The translations under genes were made by a program, and so were the position numbers. From JAWXTP01 sp044433415 (lineage in GTDB: Bacteria; Bacteroidota; Bacteroidia; Bacteroidales; Rikenellaceae), in contig JAWXTP010000108.1 of the NCBI GenBank assembly GCA_044433415.1, positions 1 to 10,213 of the forward strand: a stretch of 10,213 nt of DNA, written 5' to 3'. Position 1 is the first letter of the stretch. Every line of letters starts with the position of its first letter. Positions 6,538 to 10,213 of this stretch are shown in pieces. A model generated the notes under the pieces. That model did no database searches and had not been told where the DNA came from. It worked only from the letters and a program-made list of their open reading frames with translations.

Positions 6538-6708
6538 ATGACACAAGTTAACATCTTAAATAGTTTCACAAAACTTCGTAATTATTGCGAAAAAGAAGAT
6601 TTTAAAGGGTGGGATCCATATGATGGTCTTAACTCTAAAGTGTTTCAAGCGTTGCCATTTCTGAAAAAGTCAGCCCTTTGTCGCTTAATTGTTATTCAAG
6701 GATTTAAA
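6538..6708 (+). repeat. Direct repeat, right copy (171 bp)
   Basis: This is the right member of the direct-repeat pair with 5147-5317. It forms codons 1-57 of the intact toroid-protein gene. Recombination between the copies would delete 1391 bp, including the acyltransferase gene at 5420, while leaving a full-length toroid gene. Confidence 0.9.
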
Positions 6709-7728
6709 CGCATTCCGATCAATTTACGAAAATTAGCACTTGTCCCTAAAGAACATAACGCTAAAGGTATTGGATTGTTTTTGAGTGGTTATTGTAACCT
6801 ATATCAAGCTATTGAAAAAGGTGTTGATGTTGGTGTAAGTAAAGAAGATTGTTTAGATAAAATTAACTACCTAGCAGAACTATTAATATCACTTCAAAGT
6901 AAAGGTTATAGTGGTGCATGTTGGGGGTATAATTTTGATTGGCAAGCAAGGCGTTTATTTTTATTTCCTAAGTGCACGCCGACTGTTGTTGCAACAAATT
7001 TTTGTGCTACAGCATTAATGGAAGCCTTTGAAGTGACTAAAAATAAGAAGTATTTGGATGTAGCGTTAACATCCGCAAACTTTGTGTTAAACGATTTACA
7101 TCGAACACCATACAAAGACGGTTTCTTATTTTCATATAGTCCATTAAAAGGGAACGACACTGTTTTTAATGCTTCATTATTAGGCTCTCGTCTTCTTAGT
7201 TTCTGTTATCATTATACTGGGAATATTGAATATAAGGATTTAGCAGAACAATCTATTAAAGCGTGTTGTGCTAGACAACGTGAAGATGGAGGATGGGTAT
7301 ACGGGATGTTGTCTGTGCAGAGTTGGATTGATAGCTTTCATACTGGTTATAATCTTGATGCATTAATTGCATATCAGAATTTAACAGGAGATGAAAAATA
7401 TAATAATTATCTAATAAAAGGTTTTGACTATTATATAAATAATTTCTTCCTAAATGATGGATGTCCAAAATATTACAACGATAATATTTTTCCTATAGAC
7501 ATACACTGTCCAGGTCAGTTACTTATAACTTTATCACGTTTTGATAAATTGCTTCCGAATCATGAACTTGTAAAGAAAGTTATGAATTGGACAATTAAAA
7601 ATATGCAAGACAAAAAAGGATATTTTTATTATCAAATAAAAAAAGGAATTAGCTCTAAAATTCCATATATGCGTTGGAGTAATGCATTTATGTTTAACGC
7701 TTACTCACATTATTTTTTGCATAAATAG
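6538..7728 (+). CDS. Uncharacterised alpha/alpha-toroid-like protein of polysaccharide loci
   Basis: This 396-residue protein has no signal peptide or membrane segment, so it is probably cytoplasmic. I do not recognise a named enzyme. Repeated helix-turn units with aromatic/Gly-rich loops suggest an (alpha/alpha)6-type toroid, as in sugar epimerases, six-hairpin glycosidases and prenyltransferases. Conserved-looking loops are CWGYNFDWQ (128-136), FPKCTPTVVATNF (143-155), KGNDTVFNASLLG (204-216), QREDGGWVYG (247-256, resembling a QW motif), WIDSFHTGYNLDAL (263-276), DIHCPGQ (321-327) and MRWSNAFM (378-385). Acidic and His residues in these loops (Asp134, Asp265, His268, Asp321, His323) would line a central cavity, consistent with a sugar-modifying or hydrolytic enzyme. 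Placement 22 bp before the WecG-like gene suggests action on the lipid-linked intermediate or its sugars. The start is supported by the collinear duplicate at 5147. Base composition drops after about 7380. Function is inferred only. Confidence 0.75.
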   Translation: MTQVNILNSFTKLRNYCEKEDFKGWDPYDGLNSKVFQALPFLKKSALCRLIVIQGFKRIPINLRKLALVPKEHNAKGIGLFLSGYCNLYQAIEKGVDVGVSKEDCLDKINYLAELLISLQSKGYSGACWGYNFDWQARRLFLFPKCTPTVVATNFCATALMEAFEVTKNKKYLDVALTSANFVLNDLHRTPYKDGFLFSYSPLKGNDTVFNASLLGSRLLSFCYHYTGNIEYKDLAEQSIKACCARQREDGGWVYGMLSVQSWIDSFHTGYNLDALIAYQNLTGDEKYNNYLIKGFDYYINNFFLNDGCPKYYNDNIFPIDIHCPGQLLITLSRFDKLLPNHELVKKVMNWTIKNMQDKKGYFYYQIKKGISSKIPYMRWSNAFMFNAYSHYFLHK

Positions 7729-7750
7729 GCCTAAATAATAAATCCAAAAT

Positions 7751-8449
7751 ATGAAACAAATCCCTATTAACGGAGTAGAAGTTTACCCTTTTACATCCGA
7801 AGACTCTTTATTGTCTTATGTGAACGACAAGAAGGGAATTCTAGTGGCTATAAATGCTGAAAAAATACTTCATGCAACAGATCAAACACGTGCTATAATA
7901 AATAGAAACATAGGTTATTGTGATGGAGCAGGAGCAATGTTAGCACTTAAACAAAAAGGTGTTAAAGATGCTATTAAGATTGCTGGTTGTGAATTGTGGT
8001 TAAAAATTATTGCAAAATTTGAGGAAACAAAATCATTTTATCTTGTTGGTGCTAAGCCTAATGTAATTGAAGAAACTGTACAGAAGTTGAAAACAGAGTT
8101 TCCTAAAATTAACATTATAGGTTATCGCGATGGATATGTAAAAACCGAAGAGGAAAAACAACATCTTATAGAGGATATAGTAAATAAGAAACCTGATGTT
8201 GTATTTATTGCTATGGGTTCTCCTAAACAAGAACTTCTAATGGAAGAAATACAGACACAGCACCAGGCAATATTTCAAGGACTAGGTGGTAGTTTCGATG
8301 TTTACACAGGAAATGTTCAACGTGCACCAAAATGGTGGGTTGATCATAATATGGAATTTGCATATCGTCTAATGCGTGAACCAAAACGTATTAAACGACA
8401 AATTCATTTAGTAAAATTCGCGTATTGGTTAGCAACTAAAAAGAAATAA
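7751..8449 (+). CDS. WecG/TagA/CpsF family glycosyltransferase (GT26)
   Basis: This 232-residue GT26 enzyme would transfer N-acetylmannosamine (or its uronic acid) to undecaprenyl-PP-GlcNAc, the second committed step of a lipid-linked glycan. Family marks in order are VAINAEKI (32-39), GYCDGAGAML (55-64) with Asp58 at the position of the proposed catalytic Asp, IAGCELW (77-83), FYLVGAKP (96-103), AMGSPKQE (154-161), LGGSFDVYTGNVQRAPKWW (178-196) and EFAYRLMREPKRIKRQ (202-217). The last, Arg/Lys-rich block corresponds to the C-terminal appendage that in TagA homologues is tied to membrane binding and active-site completion. It lies 4 bp upstream of wecB, whose product supplies the UDP-ManNAc precursor. 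With no UDP-ManNAc dehydrogenase in the window, a TagA-like ManNAc transfer is more likely than WecG-like ManNAcA transfer. The ATG at 7751 gives a normal length; no Shine-Dalgarno motif is present. Confidence 0.95.
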   Translation: MKQIPINGVEVYPFTSEDSLLSYVNDKKGILVAINAEKILHATDQTRAIINRNIGYCDGAGAMLALKQKGVKDAIKIAGCELWLKIIAKFEETKSFYLVGAKPNVIEETVQKLKTEFPKINIIGYRDGYVKTEEEKQHLIEDIVNKKPDVVFIAMGSPKQELLMEEIQTQHQAIFQGLGGSFDVYTGNVQRAPKWWVDHNMEFAYRLMREPKRIKRQIHLVKFAYWLATKKK

Positions 8450-8453
8450 TAGT

Positions 8454-9614
8454 ATGAAAAAAATAATGCTAGTCTTTGGGACACGACCAGAGGCAATAAA
8501 AATGGCTCCTCTTGTAAAAGAGTTCCAAAAGTTTTCAGAAGATTTTAAAACTATAGTTTGTGTAACTGGTCAACATCGTCAAATGCTCGATCAAGTTCTT
8601 TCTTTATTTGAAATTACGCCTGATTATGATCTAGATATAATGAAGCAAGGACAAGATTTATATGATGTTACTAGTCGTGTGCTTCTAGGATTACGTGATG
8701 TTTTTAAAGAAACTACACCAGATGTTGTTCTTGTGCATGGTGATACTTCTACATCTACAACAGCAGCTTTAGCAGCTTTTTATCAACAAATAGCAGTTGG
8801 CCACGTTGAAGCAGGACTTAGAACACATAATATTTATAGTCCATGGCCAGAAGAAATGAATCGTCAAGTTACAGGTAGAATTGCAACCTATCATTTTGCT
8901 CCTACACCACTTAGTCGTGAAAACCTAGTTACAGAGGCAGTAAGTGACGACAATATTGTTGTGACAGGTAATACCGTGATTGATGCTTTATATTGGGTTG
9001 TAAATAAAATTAAAAGTGAAGATACTTTAAGTAGTGAACTTTCTAATCTGATTAAAGAATCAGGTTATGATACAAGTAGACTTAACAATGGTCGTAAATT
9101 AGTATTGATTACAGGTCACCGACGTGAGAATTTTGGTGATGGCTTCATAGATATGTGTAGTGCTATAAAATCACTTACAGAAAAGTACCCTGAAGTAGAT
9201 TTTGTATATCCTATGCACCTTAACCCAAATGTTCGCAAACCTATATTTGAGGTGTTTGGAGAGGATTTGTCTAATCTAAATAATATGTTCTTTATTGAGC
9301 CTTTAGAGTATTTGTCTTTTGTTTATTTAATGGAGAAATCTGATATAGTATTAACAGATAGTGGTGGTATACAAGAAGAAGCACCTGGCTTAGGAAAGCC
9401 TGTTCTTGTTATGCGTGATACAACTGAACGTCCAGAAGCGCTATCAGCAGGTACTGTGAAACTTGTAGGTACTAACTATGAAAGAATTGTTTCGGAAGTG
9501 TCTCAACTACTTGACGATTCTGCTTATTATGATTCTATGAGTAAAGCTGTAAATCCTTATGGGGATGGATTAGCGTGTGGTAGAATTGTAGATACATTAA
9601 GAGAAGTTAAATAG
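8454..9614 (+). CDS. wecB: UDP-N-acetylglucosamine 2-epimerase (non-hydrolysing)
   Basis: This 386-residue cytoplasmic enzyme interconverts UDP-GlcNAc and UDP-ManNAc. It has the full set of family motifs: FGTRPEAIKMAPL (8-20), VTGQHRQML (37-45), HGDTSTS (95-101), GHVEAGLRTHNIYSPWPEEM (116-135), TGNTVIDAL (171-179), TGHRRENFG (220-228), PMHLNPNV (253-260), TDSGGIQEEAPGLGKPVLVM (301-320) and RDTTERPEAL (321-330). Asp96, Glu119, Glu133 and His222 match the positions of the catalytic residues described for the E. coli enzyme (Asp95, Glu117, Glu131, His213). Length is normal and the gene appears intact. Separated from the WecG-like gene by 4 bp, it is almost certainly co-transcribed and makes that enzyme's donor substrate. 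It is less A/T-rich than the upstream cassettes, in keeping with belonging to the conserved end of the locus. Confidence 0.97.
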   Translation: MKKIMLVFGTRPEAIKMAPLVKEFQKFSEDFKTIVCVTGQHRQMLDQVLSLFEITPDYDLDIMKQGQDLYDVTSRVLLGLRDVFKETTPDVVLVHGDTSTSTTAALAAFYQQIAVGHVEAGLRTHNIYSPWPEEMNRQVTGRIATYHFAPTPLSRENLVTEAVSDDNIVVTGNTVIDALYWVVNKIKSEDTLSSELSNLIKESGYDTSRLNNGRKLVLITGHRRENFGDGFIDMCSAIKSLTEKYPEVDFVYPMHLNPNVRKPIFEVFGEDLSNLNNMFFIEPLEYLSFVYLMEKSDIVLTDSGGIQEEAPGLGKPVLVMRDTTERPEALSAGTVKLVGTNYERIVSEVSQLLDDSAYYDSMSKAVNPYGDGLACGRIVDTLREVK

Positions 9615-9655
9615 ATAGTAGCGCGCCGTCGAAGCGTGTTCCGATATGAAAGTAC

Positions 9656-9685
9656 TTTAATTACAATTAAATATTGTAAATTAAA
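9656..9685 (+). terminator. Possible A/T-rich hairpin downstream of wecB
   Basis: Arms TTTAATTACAAT (9656-9667) and ATTGTAAATTAAA (9673-9685) pair over 12 bp with one bulged base and a 5-nt loop, 41 bp after the wecB stop. Position fits transcription termination of the cluster, but the stem has little G/C and no U-tract follows, so this is a weak call. Confidence 0.35.
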
Positions 9686-9717
9686 ATGAATCGGGTTGAC
9701 CTAATGCCGGTCAGGCA

Positions 9718-9730
9718 GGGTCACAGACCC
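9718..9730. repeat. Short perfect hairpin GGGTC-ACA-GACCC
   Basis: A perfect 5-bp G/C-rich stem with a 3-nt loop, followed by ATTTATTA. Together with the preceding GACCTAATGCCGGTC it forms a compact block of inverted repeats, typical of a dispersed intergenic element. It could also contribute to termination of the wecB transcript. Confidence 0.45.
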
Positions 9731-9789
9731 ATTTATTAGATTATATGTCCTAACTACTAACTACAAACAAACTTATTTATGGGTCATTG

Positions 9790-9809
9790 TATAATACTAA
9801 CGTATTATA
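9790..9809. repeat. Perfect 8-bp inverted repeat TATAATAC/GTATTATA
   Basis: Arms at 9790-9797 and 9802-9809 with a 4-nt loop (TAAC). It sits directly against the next hairpin. It could be an operator-like site or part of a dispersed repeat; the sequence does not decide between them. Confidence 0.5.
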
Positions 9810-9810
9810 A

Positions 9811-9831
9811 GGGCGGACACAAGGTCAGCCC
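9811..9831. repeat. Imperfect G/C hairpin GGGCGGAC/GTCAGCCC
   Basis: The 8-bp arms (9811-9818 and 9824-9831) pair with one mismatch (G9815/A9827) around a 5-nt loop. The word is markedly G/C-rich against its surroundings and looks like a REP-type intergenic repeat. Confidence 0.5.
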
Positions 9832-9916
9832 CTACAAACCCTCATCATGCTAACTGACATTAGGCTAAAGAGGTAACTGCTTGTTGTTCTTGAACATTTT
9901 TGATCGCTTGTCGCAC

Positions 9917-9999
9917 CTACAAGCTACAAGCTATCGCCTAGCACCTAGCACCTAACACCTATTACCTAAAACCTAAACACTAACAACTAAACACTAAAA
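9917..9999. repeat. Degenerate heptanucleotide tandem array upstream of the WecA-like gene
   Basis: Two CTACAAG units (9917-9930, plus CTA) precede nine contiguous 7-bp units from 9937 to 9999: CCTAGCA, CCTAGCA, CCTAACA, CCTATTA, CCTAAAA, CCTAAAC, ACTAACA, ACTAAAC, ACTAAAA. Positions 2-4 of every one of the nine units are CTA. The array runs with constant phase up to 2 bp before the ATG at 10002, so it forms the 5' leader of that gene. Its role is unknown. Confidence 0.85.
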
Positions 10000-10001
10000 T
10001 A

Positions 10002-10213
10002 ATGATCATAACTTTACTTTCTTTTGTAATTAGCTGTACGCTAGTTGCATTTATGCTGCCTCGTGTATTGATATTATCGTTGAGGAAGCGACTGATAGAT
10101 CCTATAGATCCACGGAAGGTGCATAGCACCACAGCATCGCGCCTGGGAGGGGTTACCTTTTTCCCTGCGGTGTTATTCTCGGTGTGGCTATGTATTTCGT
10201 TAACAAATGTGTT
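10002..10213 (+). CDS. WecA/MraY-family undecaprenyl-phosphate sugar-1-phosphate transferase, 3'-truncated
   Basis: The first 70 codons are visible. A hydrophobic N-terminal helix (MIITLLSFVISCTLVAFMLP) leads to a basic stretch and LIDPIDPRKVHSTTASRLGG (residues 31-50), the D-x-P-D-x-R-K-x-H-x(4)-R-L-G-G signature of polyprenyl-phosphate GlcNAc-1-phosphate transferases, followed by a second hydrophobic helix. Such enzymes start glycan assembly at the inner membrane by making undecaprenyl-PP-GlcNAc or a close relative. That would be the acceptor for the WecG/TagA-like enzyme encoded upstream. The gene runs off the right edge, so catalytic Asp residues of later loops cannot be checked. G+C is about 47% over the visible part, well above the polysaccharide cassettes, and codon choice (CTG, CGC, CGG, GCG) differs. 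It is probably resident chromosome, or a conserved end of the locus, transcribed separately from wecB. Confidence 0.9.
   Translation, partial: MIITLLSFVISCTLVAFMLPRVLILSLRKRLIDPIDPRKVHSTTASRLGGVTFFPAVLFSVWLCISLTNV

Larger units (their letters stand above)
9615..10001. other. 387-bp gene-free spacer with hairpins and a phased 7-bp repeat
   Basis: No open frame of credible length occurs here. The sequence changes character at once: G+C-rich words (GCGCGCC at 9621-9627) follow the wecB stop, then a series of inverted repeats (9656-9685, 9718-9730, 9790-9809, 9811-9831), and finally heptamer repeats running into the ATG at 10002. The words around 9700-9730 and 9811-9835 look like dispersed intergenic repeats of the host chromosome rather than cluster DNA. 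This is the probable right boundary of the exchanged segment. I see no clear promoter. Confidence 0.7.

Noticed and set aside
6538..7728. Annotation as delta-aminolevulinic acid dehydratase or another named enzyme
   Set aside because: From memory, similar proteins in glycan loci are sometimes given such labels, but I see no active-site lysine or metal motif of that enzyme; the sequence supports only a toroid-like fold as an inference.
9895..9902. CATTTTTG as a Bacteroidota -7 promoter element (TAnnTTTG) for the WecA-like gene
   Set aside because: One mismatch, and no TTTG-like -33 element at suitable spacing; not strong enough to list as a promoter.
9917..9999. CRISPR or attachment-site array in the heptamers
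   Set aside because: There are no unique spacers, integrase, transposase or tRNA gene nearby; the pattern is a simple degenerate tandem repeat.

Overview
The window is the downstream part of a surface-polysaccharide (capsule, O-antigen or exopolysaccharide) biosynthesis cluster. All genes lie on the + strand. The host is most likely a member of the Bacteroidota, probably Bacteroidales. The reasons are that no gene has a recognisable Shine-Dalgarno sequence, start codons follow A/T-only leaders, and the gene repertoire (EpsG-type polymerase, acyltransferase-3 proteins, GT4 enzymes, and a WecG-WecB pair ahead of a WecA-like transferase) is typical of such loci. Genus cannot be fixed from the sequence alone.

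Layout. Positions 2-3161 hold a tight run of three genes: an acyltransferase-3 membrane protein cut by the left edge, a GT4-like glycosyltransferase, and an EpsG/Wzy-like polymerase. Positions 3162-4011 contain no intact gene. They hold the decayed 5' part of a glycosyltransferase interrupted by a TAGTG pentamer array, then the 3' half of a NodB-type polysaccharide deacetylase whose frame runs 25 bp into the next gene. An intact GT4 glycosyltransferase follows (4012-5082). Positions 5083-5433 form a second scar made of three gene ends: the tail of a hexapeptide-repeat acetyltransferase, a 57-codon duplicate of the start of the gene at 6538, and the tail of a second glycosyltransferase. A second acyltransferase-3 gene (5420-6424) follows, then an uncharacterised toroid-like protein (6538-7728), a WecG/TagA/CpsF glycosyltransferase (7751-8449) and wecB (8454-9614). 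A 387-bp gene-free spacer contains hairpins and a phased 7-bp repeat. It leads into the start of a WecA/MraY-family phosphotransferase cut by the right edge.

How the genes work together. The WecA-like enzyme would load GlcNAc-1-P (or a related amino sugar) on undecaprenyl phosphate. WecB makes UDP-ManNAc, and the WecG/TagA-like enzyme would add ManNAc as the second sugar. The GT4 enzymes then extend the unit, the acyltransferases decorate it, and the EpsG-like protein would polymerise it. No flippase, UDP-ManNAc dehydrogenase or export gene is visible here.

The most informative signal is evolutionary. The window records repeated cassette replacement upstream of a conserved toroid-wecG-wecB-wecA end. 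Two copies of a 171-bp sequence (about 92% identical by hand count, mostly synonymous differences) flank the second acyltransferase gene, so recombination between them would remove it and leave an intact toroid gene. G+C rises from roughly 25-30% in the cluster to about 47% in the WecA-like gene, which suggests the cluster is imported relative to its right flank.
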